Shown here: positions 1 through 8,122 of the stretch, one piece after another
Numbering within the stretch: the first letter of the stretch is position 1
Layout of the letters: each line of letters opens with the position of its first letter
Assembly: GCA_024653845.1 (NCBI GenBank)
Contig: JANLHA010000062.1
Coordinates: 1 to 14,239, forward strand
Reading direction: 5' to 3'
Length of the DNA stretch: 14,239 bases
Source: Candidatus Omnitrophota bacterium
Lineage (GTDB): Bacteria > Omnitrophota > Gorgyraeia > Zapsychrales > JANLHA01
The notes under the pieces: generated by a model
The model's database searches: none
What the model was told of the DNA's origin: nothing
Seen by the model: only the letters and a program-made list of their open reading frames with translations
Program-made: the position numbers and the translations under genes

Positions 1-260
1 TCCAACGTTTTGATTCCTCCTCCATAGCAAAGAGGCATAAAACACTCTGTGGCAATATTCTGAATCAATTCAAAATTGGGTTCTCGTTTTTCTTTAGAAG
101 CGGAAATATCCAAAAAAATCAGCTCGTCGACTTCCTTTTCATTGAATATCTTCAAGGCATTGATCGGATCTCCTACATATTTGGAATCCGTGAATTTCAC
201 TGTTTTCACTAAACCGGCACCTTTGAGCAACAAACAAGGAATCACGCGAATATTTAACAT
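1..260 (-). CDS. HisF-like sugar-amidation subunit, second copy (WbuZ type), partial at window edge
   Basis: The reverse strand from the ATG at 260 reads open for 86 codons to the window edge, so only the N-terminal third of a roughly 250-residue protein is present. It starts MLNIRVIPCLLL and contains VDELIFLDIS and ECFMPLCYGGG, the first beta strands and a phosphate-binding-type loop of the HisF (beta/alpha)8 barrel. By hand alignment about 58 of 86 residues match the HisF-like protein at 5099-5860, yet synonymous positions differ widely, so this is not a fresh duplication. Residue 11 is Leu instead of the cyclase Asp11, as in the other copy, so a role in passing ammonia to a sugar amidotransferase is inferred rather than imidazole glycerol phosphate synthesis. 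The start overlaps the upstream glycosyltransferase stop by 7 bases (ATGTTAA), and a GAAGGG motif lies 11 bases upstream. Confidence 0.88.
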   Translation of the reverse strand, partial: MLNIRVIPCLLLKGAGLVKTVKFTDSKYVGDPINALKIFNEKEVDELIFLDISASKEKREPNFELIQNIATECFMPLCYGGGIKTL

Positions 261-1426
261 GAGAGTCTCAGCCCTTCATATATCTGCAAGAGAATTTTTT
301 CTTGCTCTTGCCAATTGAATTTTTCTGCAGCAAGCCTCAAGTCATTTTTAAAATACTCTGTGCCTTTTGCAAGGATCCGATCCATGGCTACTCTCACCGA
401 TTCACGATCATCAGATTCAATAATTTCTCCAACGGGATGTGTTGAGACAAATTGACGCATTTCCGTTCGATTAGAAACCAGAACAGGAATACCCGCTTGG
501 ATATATTCAAAGAGTTTGTTTGGCAAGCAGTAACGAAAACTCAAATTTTTATCTTCAATAAGAGCAAAACCATAATCTGCAGAACTCGTGTAGCGTAAAA
601 GATCATTAGGTTTTACGGCAGGATGAAAGAAAATATTCTGAGAGTTTTGGGACGCTCTGATGATTTCTGCTTCAAGGGGACCATAACCTAAAAAGATCAA
701 AACATATTTTTGCGGATCTAGAGATCGGAATACCTGCAATAACAGCTCGACTCCCCGACCAGATGCTAGCCCTCCTTGATAAAGAAATATTTTCTGGGAA
801 GGCTGAATCGCAAATTTTTGCCTAAACAAATCATATTTCTCTACAGAATGATATCGTGGCGGACAATTGAAAATCACATGAAGTTTTGGGATCTTATATA
901 ATTTTTCATAATCCTGGGCGATCGATTCACTCACAACTAAGATTTCATCTGCAAAACGGATCAATGTTTTCTCGATGACTTTAGCGATCAGCTTGGGAAG
1001 ACCATGCTTAGAGAATTGCTCTGTTTCATATTCATGGCAATCATAGATCAACTTTGACTTTCGATTAACAAAAATCTTATAAAAAACACCTAAAGGCAAT
1101 GCCTGAATGGCATGTGCATGAATGATGTCACAATTTCGGTATGTTGTTATTAATGCCCACATATATTGAACCAGCATTTCCGTATACATCACAATCAACT
1201 GAGCCGCGTTAGCCTTTCCTGGCTGATAACCAATCCAACGTGTCGTTTTTAATTGAAGACGATCAACTTCAATTTGCTGTATGACCTCGTGGGCAGGAAG
1301 GCCTCGTGAAGTCACAGCAAGTACACGAACGTTGTACCCGGCTTCTTTCAAACTCACAGCTTCTTTGAGAGGACGAATGTCATGCGTGAAATCATTAAGA
1401 ACTAAGAGAAGGACTTTTTTTTTCAT
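254..1426 (-). CDS. GT4-family glycosyltransferase
   Basis: This 390-residue protein looks like a GT-B fold glycosyltransferase of the GT4 group, which transfers a sugar from a nucleotide donor to the growing lipid-linked oligosaccharide on the cytoplasmic side. The N-terminal half has VLLLVLNDFTHDIRPLKEA and, near residues 100-115, the DIIHAHAIQALPLG segment typical of GT4 acceptor domains. The C-terminal donor domain has FLYQGGLASGRGVELLL, then LPNKLFEYIQAGIPVLVS, the usual nucleotide-sugar-binding region with the conserved Glu of the EX7E area. Its length is normal for the family. The start forms an ATGA overlap with the Wzx stop, and the stop overlaps the next gene, so it is translationally coupled on both sides. 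Donor and acceptor cannot be read from the sequence. Confidence 0.9.
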   Translation of the reverse strand: MKKKVLLLVLNDFTHDIRPLKEAVSLKEAGYNVRVLAVTSRGLPAHEVIQQIEVDRLQLKTTRWIGYQPGKANAAQLIVMYTEMLVQYMWALITTYRNCDIIHAHAIQALPLGVFYKIFVNRKSKLIYDCHEYETEQFSKHGLPKLIAKVIEKTLIRFADEILVVSESIAQDYEKLYKIPKLHVIFNCPPRYHSVEKYDLFRQKFAIQPSQKIFLYQGGLASGRGVELLLQVFRSLDPQKYVLIFLGYGPLEAEIIRASQNSQNIFFHPAVKPNDLLRYTSSADYGFALIEDKNLSFRYCLPNKLFEYIQAGIPVLVSNRTEMRQFVSTHPVGEIIESDDRESVRVAMDRILAKGTEYFKNDLRLAAEKFNWQEQEKILLQIYEGLRLSC

Positions 1427-2898
1427 ATCTTTATCAGATGTTGCAAATGAATTTTCTGGATGAGCTTCCTGACGTGTTCATGTGTCAAGACCTTAAGATA
1501 AAACGCTAGGGGCAAAAATAGCGAACAAAGTACGACACGAAACACAAACCCCCAAAAACTATCTAAAGGAATAAAAAACATATTGATCGCAATGATAATC
1601 CATGAAAAACAAAAACAAACCAATACAGGCTTGAATTCATAAGGAATATAAAAATGCTTTTGGGCAATCCAGAAAAGATAAACTGCTGAAATGAGATAAG
1701 AAACCATGGACGCAAAGGCGGCTCCATCCTTTCCCATCAGTGGAACCAGAATCAAATTCAATATGATATTCAATCCCGCAGCAATAAAAATGCTCAAAGC
1801 CACAGGAACGGATTTCTTAACAAACGCTGGGCCAATGGACGCAATATCTCTGATTCCAAGCAATAAGAATGAAAACGCAAGAAATGGGACGGCAGATGCC
1901 GCAGAAGAATATTCCGGAGTGGCTAAAACTTTTAAGATAAAAGAAGCGAATAAAGAACAAGCTGTACAAAAGAAACATCCTGCCCATCCATAGAGACTAA
2001 GAACCTTCGCATACACATGACCAGAAACTTCTTCTTTTTGAATGGAATAAGCAAAGGGGCTCCAAGCCATTTGAAAACCTGCCGTAAAAATCCCAACTAA
2101 CCCAGCGATATTAAACGCGACAGCATAGAGACCAATCTCCGTAGAATCATAAAAATATTTTAAAATAAAAGAATCCGAGAACATAATGATCCAAGAAGCT
2201 ACACTCGCTGGGGCAAGAGGTAAACCAAAAGCCAACATCTTTTTTAATCGTAACCAAGAAAAATATTTTAGACTCAACCAGTCTTTCATAATCCAAACCG
2301 TAGCTATCGTTGTCATTAAAGTTCCTATCAATTGCGCCCAGAAAACACCCAATAAACGCATGTTGAGAAAATAGACTAAAATGATGCTCAAGATGGCAAC
2401 TCCAAATGAGGTCATCAAGGATACAATAGAAGTTCCCCACGCGCGTCTTTGAAAAAGAAACCAACTCGTCAATACCCGGTTCGCCGTCGCAAAGAACAAA
2501 ATGAATGCCAGAATTTGAATAAGCCATTTGTATTTTGTGGTATCAAATAAAACTTCGGAAAGCCATGAAGAAAAGAAAATAATTCCAACACCAAAAAACA
2601 AACTAATCACAGATTGACACCAAAACCAACATGAAAATGTGGATTTTTGATCTTCTTGGTTTTTAGTATCATAAAACCAAACTGCCGATGAACTATCTAA
2701 TCCTGCAACAACCAACATCATAAAAAAACCTAAAAAAGCTAATAAAAGATTCATAATTCCATAATCATACGGAGTAAAAATGCGCGTATAGAATGGCAAA
2801 AGTATGGTGTTGATCACTCTAGGCTTAGAAAGCATGCCTAAGATGCCATAAATCAACGATTCCGTCACTAATTGTTTAATATGTTTAGCAAAGGTCAT
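1423..2898 (-). CDS. wzx: Wzx-type polysaccharide flippase
   Basis: This is a 491-residue, strongly hydrophobic protein with about a dozen or more predicted membrane spans throughout, the layout of the Wzx/RfbX branch of the MOP flippase superfamily. The N-terminus (SKPRVINTILLPFYTRIFTPYDYGIMNLL) is the characteristic first helix and loop of polysaccharide biosynthesis flippases. Positively charged loops separate the spans, and the C-terminus ends in a basic tail. The family moves undecaprenyl-diphosphate-linked repeat units across the inner membrane. It sits between two glycosyltransferase genes, starts one base after the preceding stop, and shares an ATGA overlap with the following gene. 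An AGGAA motif lies 12 bases before the ATG. No Wzy polymerase is seen in this window. Family assignment is secure, but substrate is unknown. Confidence 0.93.
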   Translation of the reverse strand: MTFAKHIKQLVTESLIYGILGMLSKPRVINTILLPFYTRIFTPYDYGIMNLLLAFLGFFMMLVVAGLDSSSAVWFYDTKNQEDQKSTFSCWFWCQSVISLFFGVGIIFFSSWLSEVLFDTTKYKWLIQILAFILFFATANRVLTSWFLFQRRAWGTSIVSLMTSFGVAILSIILVYFLNMRLLGVFWAQLIGTLMTTIATVWIMKDWLSLKYFSWLRLKKMLAFGLPLAPASVASWIIMFSDSFILKYFYDSTEIGLYAVAFNIAGLVGIFTAGFQMAWSPFAYSIQKEEVSGHVYAKVLSLYGWAGCFFCTACSLFASFILKVLATPEYSSAASAVPFLAFSFLLLGIRDIASIGPAFVKKSVPVALSIFIAAGLNIILNLILVPLMGKDGAAFASMVSYLISAVYLFWIAQKHFYIPYEFKPVLVCFCFSWIIIAINMFFIPLDSFWGFVFRVVLCSLFLPLAFYLKVLTHEHVRKLIQKIHLQHLIKI

Positions 2899-2899
2899 T

Positions 2900-3958
2900 T
2901 TAAACTGAGCTTCCTAGCAAATTCTTGTAAAGATCCAACAATTCATGAGCAATTTTGTGGGCGTCATGATGTTCTTCCACATACGCTCGGCTAGCCTTTC
3001 CAATTTGAGCCCGCTTTTCTCCAGAGCTTAAAAGGGTCGTCAACACTTCCACAAGGTTATCGGAATTGGCATTCACCAAGGGCAGCGAGGAAGAATATTT
3101 GGGAAGAGATGAAGGTTTAATATAACAAACAACAGGTTTTCCTAATGCCATAGCCTCGATAGCAGCCAATCCATAGGCTCCTGAAATGATTTCATCGATC
3201 ATGATGTCACACTTACCAACCCACTCTAACATTTCTTTTCTTGGCATGTTGTGAATCAATTGAAAATCAAATTCATACTTTCCTTTGAGCTGCTCGATCA
3301 CTTCTAAAATTCTTTTTGTTCCTTTGATTTCTTTACGGGAAGGTGTATGGATGATTAATGGACGCTTCTTGATCGAATCAGGAAAATTGGGAATAAAATC
3401 TGACATCAAGATACGCGCTTTGCTTCGATAAAAAGAATGGAAAATATCTTTCTGAACATACGGCTCCATTTCGACGTCGGGAATTAGACACGCAAAGCCA
3501 TATTTTGCAAAACGTTTTTGGGTATCAATGGATTTTTCTCTTCCATTAACTGCAAATTCAGGATACATCTCATACATTTTTTGAATATAAGGATTGTCTT
3601 GACAGGCAATTTCTGGAATTCGAATGTCGCTTCCCCAAAATTCCACAACGCAAGCTTTTTTCAAAGATGCTAAATATCTCAAGTCGAGCTCAAAAGGCAA
3701 AAGTCGGCTATTGAAATGCCAATGGATGACATCCGCCCAGCGCATCGCTTTTAAGATGGAATAGGTGAAAGGAATTCTCATCAACAACTTCTGCAAAGAG
3801 TTTTTCTCTTCGACGGAGAAACTTTCAATATATTGATGATCTTGCATGGGAGAATAGGTTAAAACAATTCCTCTAGCATCAACGCCGATGTCGCGTAAGG
3901 CTTTGACCGTCGTATTGACTTGAGAAGCAATGTTGTCAGGGATGTGCAAAACTTTCAT
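2900..3958 (-). CDS. GT4-like glycosyltransferase
   Basis: This 352-residue protein starts MKVLHIPDNIASQVNTTVKAL, a glycine-poor version of the GT-B N-terminal strand. It has WADVIHWHFNSRLLPFELD and VEFWGSDIR in the acceptor-side domain. The C-terminal domain has LIIHTPSRKEIKGTKRILE, then IMIDEIISGAYGLAAIEAMALGKPVV, where the two Glu residues fit the EX7E nucleotide-sugar site of GT4 enzymes. It therefore probably adds one residue of the repeat unit. It begins 13 bases after the amidotransferase stop and ends one base before wzx. No clear Shine-Dalgarno sequence precedes the ATG, so its translation may rely on coupling. The fold assignment is good, but sugar specificity is not readable. Confidence 0.87.
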   Translation of the reverse strand: MKVLHIPDNIASQVNTTVKALRDIGVDARGIVLTYSPMQDHQYIESFSVEEKNSLQKLLMRIPFTYSILKAMRWADVIHWHFNSRLLPFELDLRYLASLKKACVVEFWGSDIRIPEIACQDNPYIQKMYEMYPEFAVNGREKSIDTQKRFAKYGFACLIPDVEMEPYVQKDIFHSFYRSKARILMSDFIPNFPDSIKKRPLIIHTPSRKEIKGTKRILEVIEQLKGKYEFDFQLIHNMPRKEMLEWVGKCDIMIDEIISGAYGLAAIEAMALGKPVVCYIKPSSLPKYSSSLPLVNANSDNLVEVLTTLLSSGEKRAQIGKASRAYVEEHHDAHKIAHELLDLYKNLLGSSV

Positions 3959-3971
3959 AATTTACGAAAAT

Positions 3972-5102
3972 TTAATCTTGATATTTTCTTGTGTATTTGA
4001 GATAAAAACTTTTGGGAACCAGATTCAATCGGTACATGATCCAGAAAAGCCAACGAAAATCTTCAAATGTTTCTTTGTAAGTTTTGTAATCACGATACGT
4101 TTTAGGAGGAAGATTCATGATTCGATCAAATTCTTCATCTGTAAAGCCAAGACGCTTTTTGATTTCCTCCAAAATATCTTTGTTGAAAGGTTTTGGTTCC
4201 TGAATAAGCTTGAGCGCTTCTTCCCTGCTCATTTGTCCTGACCGAACCAATGCTGAAAATTCCGAATATCGTAAATCAATCTTGAACTTCCGCGGCAGAT
4301 AGTAATTATTGGTGAAATAAGCCGTCCGGTTCTCCATGTGATGACCGCCATACCACTTCCAATTCAATTCTCGACTCAAAAAATCTTTAACCTGATCTTT
4401 GTGATAATCAATGTAATAAAGAGGCCGCACCTTCTTAATTCCATCGATGACAGACCATTTGAGCCAAGACGATAACCAAAGGTTGGGGAAGGTTTTGATT
4501 TTATGAGAACCAAATTGCTTCTGAACCGTTTGGATGTATTTGGCATCCATATAAAACCACCCGTGGGGAGAAATGCCTTCGGTTCGAAAAGAATGTCCTT
4601 CAAAAATGTATTTGATTTTATATTTGCGAGCCGCAAGATAATGAGTAGTAGCCAAACCAATATCTGATGGTGTATCAATATCGGGGACCGACGCTTTGAA
4701 AAAAGATTTGAAAAGGTCACAAAATTCCTGGGCGTCGACCACGTGAGTATACAAATCAATATTCAACTTATTCAAAACATTATAAATGTTCTCAACAGCA
4801 ATTTTAGAATTCCAAGTGTTGTCAAAATGAGCCGCTAAAGGCCGAAGTCCTAATTCCTTGGCCAAGTGCAATAAATAAGAAGAATCCGTCCCCCCACTGA
4901 CACCCACAACCACATCATATTTGAGGTGACGACCTTCATGCTTAATTTTCTTAGCCAAGGCTTCCAAAATAGCGCGGCCTTTTTCTCCGGTCGGATATTC
5001 TTGATCAAGTTGTTCATGTTGGCGGCAATAATTACAAACTCCTTCAGAGTCAAAAGAGATATATGGGATGTGGTCATCGTAAATACACCTTGAGCAGATC
5101 AT
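3972..5102 (-). CDS. wbpG: N-acetyl sugar amidotransferase (WbuX/WbpG/PseA family)
   Basis: This is the 376-residue PP-loop ATPase that uses ATP and ammonia to convert a sugar N-acetyl group to an acetamidino group. It has the family's N-terminal cysteine quartet (C3, C6, C23, C26, in CSRCIYDD and CNYC), likely a metal site. A PP-loop SGGTDSS follows at residues 69-75 in VVVGVSGGTDSSYLLHLAKE, and then FEGHSFRTEGISPHGW. Known relatives act on ManNAc(3NAc)A in Pseudomonas O-antigen (WbpG) and on pseudaminic or legionaminic acid (PseA and relatives). The start makes an ATGA overlap with the HisF-like gene and has GGAGAAGG 7 bases upstream, so its ammonia-supplying partner is translationally coupled to it. 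No NeuB-type nonulosonate synthase or UDP-sugar 6-dehydrogenase is present here, so the acceptor sugar is unknown. Confidence 0.93.
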   Translation of the reverse strand: MICSRCIYDDHIPYISFDSEGVCNYCRQHEQLDQEYPTGEKGRAILEALAKKIKHEGRHLKYDVVVGVSGGTDSSYLLHLAKELGLRPLAAHFDNTWNSKIAVENIYNVLNKLNIDLYTHVVDAQEFCDLFKSFFKASVPDIDTPSDIGLATTHYLAARKYKIKYIFEGHSFRTEGISPHGWFYMDAKYIQTVQKQFGSHKIKTFPNLWLSSWLKWSVIDGIKKVRPLYYIDYHKDQVKDFLSRELNWKWYGGHHMENRTAYFTNNYYLPRKFKIDLRYSEFSALVRSGQMSREEALKLIQEPKPFNKDILEEIKKRLGFTDEEFDRIMNLPPKTYRDYKTYKETFEDFRWLFWIMYRLNLVPKSFYLKYTRKYQD

Positions 5103-5860
5103 GTGAGCACCTTCTCCAATTTTTCGCGATTGGGAAAGTTGATTAAGACACCCAAATCTTTTCCTTGATAAACAACCATACTGCCTGCAGCCACTGCGGA
5201 AGCTCCACCCTCTTTAACAGCACGTCCAAAATCATCAACAGATCCTGCACCTCCACAAGCAATCACGGGGATTTGAACACTTGCAGAAATCATTCGTATC
5301 AAATCAAGATCATAACCGTTCCATGTTCCATCACGATCAATCGAATTCAAAAAAATTTCACCTGCTCCCATCTCTGCCATTTTCTGAACGTGCTCAATCG
5401 CAGACAAATTCACGGGTTTCTGCCCACCATGAGAACAAACCATATATTTCCCCCAAATGTTCTTCTTAACATCCACTGCGACCACAATGCTTTGACTGCC
5501 AAAGGATATCGCTGCCTCTTTAATCAACGACGGGTTCTCAATCGCATAGGTATTGATCGCAACTTTTTCGATCCCAAGTGTGAACAATTTCTGCAGATCT
5601 TCCATCGACCGGACACCTCCCCCATAAGTCAATGGCATAAAGCACTCTTCAGCAATTTCTGATAAAAGTTCAAATGAGGGGTTTCGATTTTTAGAAGTGG
5701 CCGTGATATCCAAAACAATAAGCTCATCCACTTCTTTCTCATTGTAAATCTTAATGGCATTAATCGGGTTCCCTACGTAAGACGGATTCTTAAACTTAAC
5801 CGTCTTAACCAATCGGCCATCTTGGAGTAATAAACATGGGATAACTCTGATGTTTAGCAT
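5099..5860 (-). CDS. wbuZ: HisF-like ammonia-channelling barrel subunit (WbuZ type)
   Basis: This complete 253-residue (beta/alpha)8 barrel is of the HisF family. It retains the barrel landmarks YGGGVRSM (79-86), VVAVDVKK (126-133), FLNSIDRDGT (170-179) and ACGGAGS (201-207). The general acid/base Asp130 is present, but the other cyclase catalytic residue, Asp11, is Leu (IPCLLLQDG). It is therefore unlikely to cyclise the histidine intermediate. Its expected job is to dock HisH and pass ammonia to the PP-loop sugar amidotransferase, whose gene overlaps its stop by ATGA. The WbuZ group of sugar-locus HisF paralogues is known to occur with a HisH homologue and a WbuX-type enzyme, as here. It starts 26 bases after the radical SAM gene without an obvious Shine-Dalgarno motif. 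A related copy lies at the left edge of the window. Confidence 0.92.
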   Translation of the reverse strand: MLNIRVIPCLLLQDGRLVKTVKFKNPSYVGNPINAIKIYNEKEVDELIVLDITATSKNRNPSFELLSEIAEECFMPLTYGGGVRSMEDLQKLFTLGIEKVAINTYAIENPSLIKEAAISFGSQSIVVAVDVKKNIWGKYMVCSHGGQKPVNLSAIEHVQKMAEMGAGEIFLNSIDRDGTWNGYDLDLIRMISASVQIPVIACGGAGSVDDFGRAVKEGGASAVAAGSMVVYQGKDLGVLINFPNREKLEKVLT

Positions 5861-5886
5861 TTTGTAAGATGATAAAGCAAGCTATA

Positions 5887-6915
5887 TCAATTGGCAGGAA
5901 CTGTTGAGACATGCTCATATATCTTGGCAAGGCCGCTGTATGTAACTTTCATATCCTTACCTTTGATGATTCTTGAATTTTCAACAAAAACCTTTTTCCA
6001 GGCATCACATTTATAACAAGCAGATTTTGGATGGAATTCTTTCTTAAGTGCAGCAAGTCTTAATTGAGAATACGATTTCCCCTTCCAAATGGCTCGAACA
6101 CCTTTCTTATGAACATTCCCCATAAAATTTCGGCCGGCAATATCATCACAACAAGTCGTCACATCTCCATTCCACAAAATGGCCATATAGAAAAAAGGAT
6201 TTGAACAAAAATTCCTTTGTATCGTAGGTTGATCAAAAAAATTCTCGGGCTGCAAGATCTCCAAATCTTCAGTTTCATATGGATAAATACAAACTTGACT
6301 CACTCGTTTGACCCAATAATTGATGAATTCTTCAATTTCCTGATCAGTATGATTAGACACCGTCAAATTGACACTGAGATTTAATTTAGATCCATGTTGA
6401 TTACGTGCTTCCAATAAATGGATAATGTTCGCTTCGACTTTCTCAAAATTGGAATGCACTCGGATAGCCTCATGTTTTTCTCTAAGTCCATCTAAACTGA
6501 TTGAAATTCTATCAACTTGAGTCTTCATAATCGTAGAGATGACTTCTGAATTCAAAAGAAGTCCGTTGGTATGGAAACCCAAATTAAATTTTTTTAAAGA
6601 GGCTGCATATTCCAGCATCTTACAGAATTCAGGATGAATAAGACCTTCTCCACCAAAATTAAGTCCCAAACTGATTCGATGGGGCAATTGAGCTAGTTCA
6701 TCTATAATATTCTTATACTCCTCCCACTTCATATAACCTTTTTTTCTCACAGGATATAATGAAGGACATTGAGAATTGCAAATTGTACATCGAAGATTAC
6801 AAACGTTGGTTGGTTCAATGGCAACGGCTTTTAAAGGAGGAGGAACATGTTTAACCACGCCTGGAAAAGCTGGCAATATTCTTTGTGCTAAATTCATCAA
6901 TGATCCTTTTTTCAT
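5887..6915 (-). CDS. Radical SAM enzyme with SPASM-like C-terminus, inside the amidation module
   Basis: This 342-residue protein has the radical SAM cluster motif CX3CX2C at C39, C43 and C46 (NVCNLRCTIC), with a fourth nearby cysteine at C50. It has a GGE-type SAM-binding stretch in LNFGGEGLIHPEF (around residue 88) and a ISLDGL strand at 138-144. The C-terminal region has C237 in FCSNP, C255-C256 in GDVTTCCDD, GNV with AIW, then C300 and C303 in CYKC. That is the ordering of SPASM/twitch auxiliary iron-sulfur domains, but with few cysteines, so probably one auxiliary cluster. The substrate is unknown. Its position between the HisH-like and HisF-like genes suggests it acts on the same sugar or its nucleotide-linked form. 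The ATG at 6915 is chosen because GGGAGGG lies 8 bases before it. An in-frame ATG at 6897 is the alternative. Confidence 0.88.
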   Translation of the reverse strand: MKKGSLMNLAQRILPAFPGVVKHVPPPLKAVAIEPTNVCNLRCTICNSQCPSLYPVRKKGYMKWEEYKNIIDELAQLPHRISLGLNFGGEGLIHPEFCKMLEYAASLKKFNLGFHTNGLLLNSEVISTIMKTQVDRISISLDGLREKHEAIRVHSNFEKVEANIIHLLEARNQHGSKLNLSVNLTVSNHTDQEIEEFINYWVKRVSQVCIYPYETEDLEILQPENFFDQPTIQRNFCSNPFFYMAILWNGDVTTCCDDIAGRNFMGNVHKKGVRAIWKGKSYSQLRLAALKKEFHPKSACYKCDAWKKVFVENSRIIKGKDMKVTYSGLAKIYEHVSTVPAN

Positions 6916-6919
6916 CTAT

Positions 6920-7549
6920 TTATCCCTCCCTAATATTTTCAATAAAATTTCTTAAAACATTCATTCCATACTTATGACTTTTCTCGGGATGGAATTGGAC
7001 TCCATAAATATTATTTTTCTCAATCGAGGATACAAAATCGTAACCATAATTTGTAACCGTCAAAATGTCTTGAGGCTCTGCGCATTTGAGATGATAAGAA
7101 TGAACAAAATAAAAACGCTGTTCTTCTTCCGGGCGAGGGAATATAGCACTATTTTTGTTAACCGAGACCTGATTCCATCCCATATGGGGAATTTTGAGAT
7201 ATTTCATGCTTTCATCAAATTTAAATTTCACAGTTGCAGCATTAATCCATCCAAGGCCCTTCAACTGTCCCTCTTCACTTTTCTGGGAGAACAATTGCAT
7301 TCCCAAACAAATCCCTAAGATAGGAACGCGGCCATGCAATACTCTTTCCTCAAGAATAGGCAACAGAGCTCGATCTTGCAAATTACGCATCCCATAATCG
7401 AAAGCCCCAACGCCCGCCAAAATCAACCGATCAGCTTTTCTGATCTCTTCGCTATCTCTAGAAATTTTTGAAGGAAATCCAAGATATTTCAGCATATTCT
7501 GAATGGATCCCAAATTCCCCATACCATAATCAATGATCACAATATTCAT
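6920..7549 (-). CDS. hisH: HisH-like glutamine amidotransferase subunit (WbuY type)
   Basis: This 209-residue class I glutaminase hydrolyses glutamine and hands ammonia to its HisF-like partner. The catalytic triad is intact: Cys81 in LGICLGMQLF, and His187 and Glu189 in VQFHPEKS. GMGNLGSI (9-16) and GWNQV (124-128) are also family landmarks. The usual oxyanion-strand PGVG reads AGVG here (LAGVGAFDYGM). Because it lies with a HisF-like gene and a PP-loop sugar amidotransferase, with no other his genes, its role is inferred to be sugar amidation. The ATG at 7549 gives the standard MNIVIIDYG start and has AAAGG 12 bases upstream. A TTG three codons earlier would have only 3 bases of spacing. 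The stop lies 4 bases before the next start. Confidence 0.92.
   Translation of the reverse strand: MNIVIIDYGMGNLGSIQNMLKYLGFPSKISRDSEEIRKADRLILAGVGAFDYGMRNLQDRALLPILEERVLHGRVPILGICLGMQLFSQKSEEGQLKGLGWINAATVKFKFDESMKYLKIPHMGWNQVSVNKNSAIFPRPEEEQRFYFVHSYHLKCAEPQDILTVTNYGYDFVSSIEKNNIYGVQFHPEKSHKYGMNVLRNFIENIREG
6924..6931 (-). promoter_or_regulatory. Shine-Dalgarno site deciding the start of the second radical SAM gene
   Basis: The reverse strand reads AGGGAGGG here, ending 8 bases before the ATG at 6915 and lying over the last codons of the HisH-like gene. It favours 6915 over the in-frame ATG at 6897. Confidence 0.8.
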
Positions 7550-7571
7550 GTTATACAAAAACCTTTATAAA

Positions 7572-8105
7572 TTATTTTCTCTTTCGAAGGATTTGAGCGG
7601 GAACACCTGCAACAACATGATAAGAAGGAACGTCTTTGGTCACAACCGATCCAGCCCCAATGATAGCACCCTCTCCAATTTTGACTCCTGGCAAAATGAT
7701 CGCTCCTGTTCCAATATCCGCGCCATCTTCAATGATCACTTTCCCAAATGCCAAATCATTACTCATCACTGGTTTATCGAGCGGTCCGTCTTGGTGTGTG
7801 GATGTAAGAATTTTAACCATTGGACCTATTCCCACAGCTTTGCCGATCTCGATGCCACCAGCGCTGTGAAAGAAGCATCCTTGACCAATCCAGGTATGAT
7901 TTCCAATCACCATTTCGTTTTTATGATAGGCTTTCAAAATCGTATTGTGGCCAATATAAATATTCTCACCTAATCTAATATTATTAGCATGAAAGACAAG
8001 CACTCCTTTTTCAAAAACAATATTCTTGCCGATTTCCCTAAAATCTCTTCTAAGAAATTTACCACTCCCATGGGTCAAATATTTTTTCTGAAAACGAATA
8101 TCCAT
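7572..8105 (-). CDS. Left-handed beta-helix (hexapeptide) acyltransferase
   Basis: This 177-residue protein has regular [LIV]-G-x-x-x-x hexapeptide repeats ([68 protein letters not shown]). It ends in the common [16 protein letters not shown] tail of WbbJ/LacA/Maa-type O- or N-acyltransferases. His104 in ILTSTHQDG is the likely catalytic base by family position. It probably acylates, most often acetylates, a sugar hydroxyl or the amino group installed by the upstream aminotransferase. If the latter, it would make the N-acetyl group that the amidotransferase later modifies. It lacks the N-terminal Rossmann-like domain of PglD-type enzymes. It follows the first radical SAM gene by 17 bases and precedes the HisH-like gene by 22. 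The Shine-Dalgarno region is weak (GGTG 8 bases upstream). Confidence 0.9.
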   Translation of the reverse strand: MDIRFQKKYLTHGSGKFLRRDFREIGKNIVFEKGVLVFHANNIRLGENIYIGHNTILKAYHKNEMVIGNHTWIGQGCFFHSAGGIEIGKAVGIGPMVKILTSTHQDGPLDKPVMSNDLAFGKVIIEDGADIGTGAIILPGVKIGEGAIIGAGSVVTKDVPSYHVVAGVPAQILRKRK

Positions 8106-8122
8106 ACCATTAGCACCAATTG

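Noticed and set aside
76..318. Plus-strand open frame over the partial HisF-like gene
   Set aside because: It is antisense to a clearly conserved coding frame, has no recognisable domain and spans two minus-strand genes.
2147..2527. 126-codon minus-strand frame inside wzx
   Set aside because: It is an alternate-frame shadow; the overlapping frame is the continuous flippase sequence.
4376..4759. 127-codon minus-strand frame inside the amidotransferase gene
   Set aside because: It is an out-of-frame shadow of a well-conserved enzyme and its translation has no family features.
5099..7549. HisH and HisF as part of a histidine biosynthesis operon
   Set aside because: No other his gene is present, the HisF lacks Asp11, and the pair lies with a PP-loop sugar amidotransferase in a polysaccharide cluster.
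7550..7558. TTG start for the HisH-like gene
   Set aside because: It leaves only 3 bases to the AAAGG motif and adds three residues before the normal MNIVIIDYG start.
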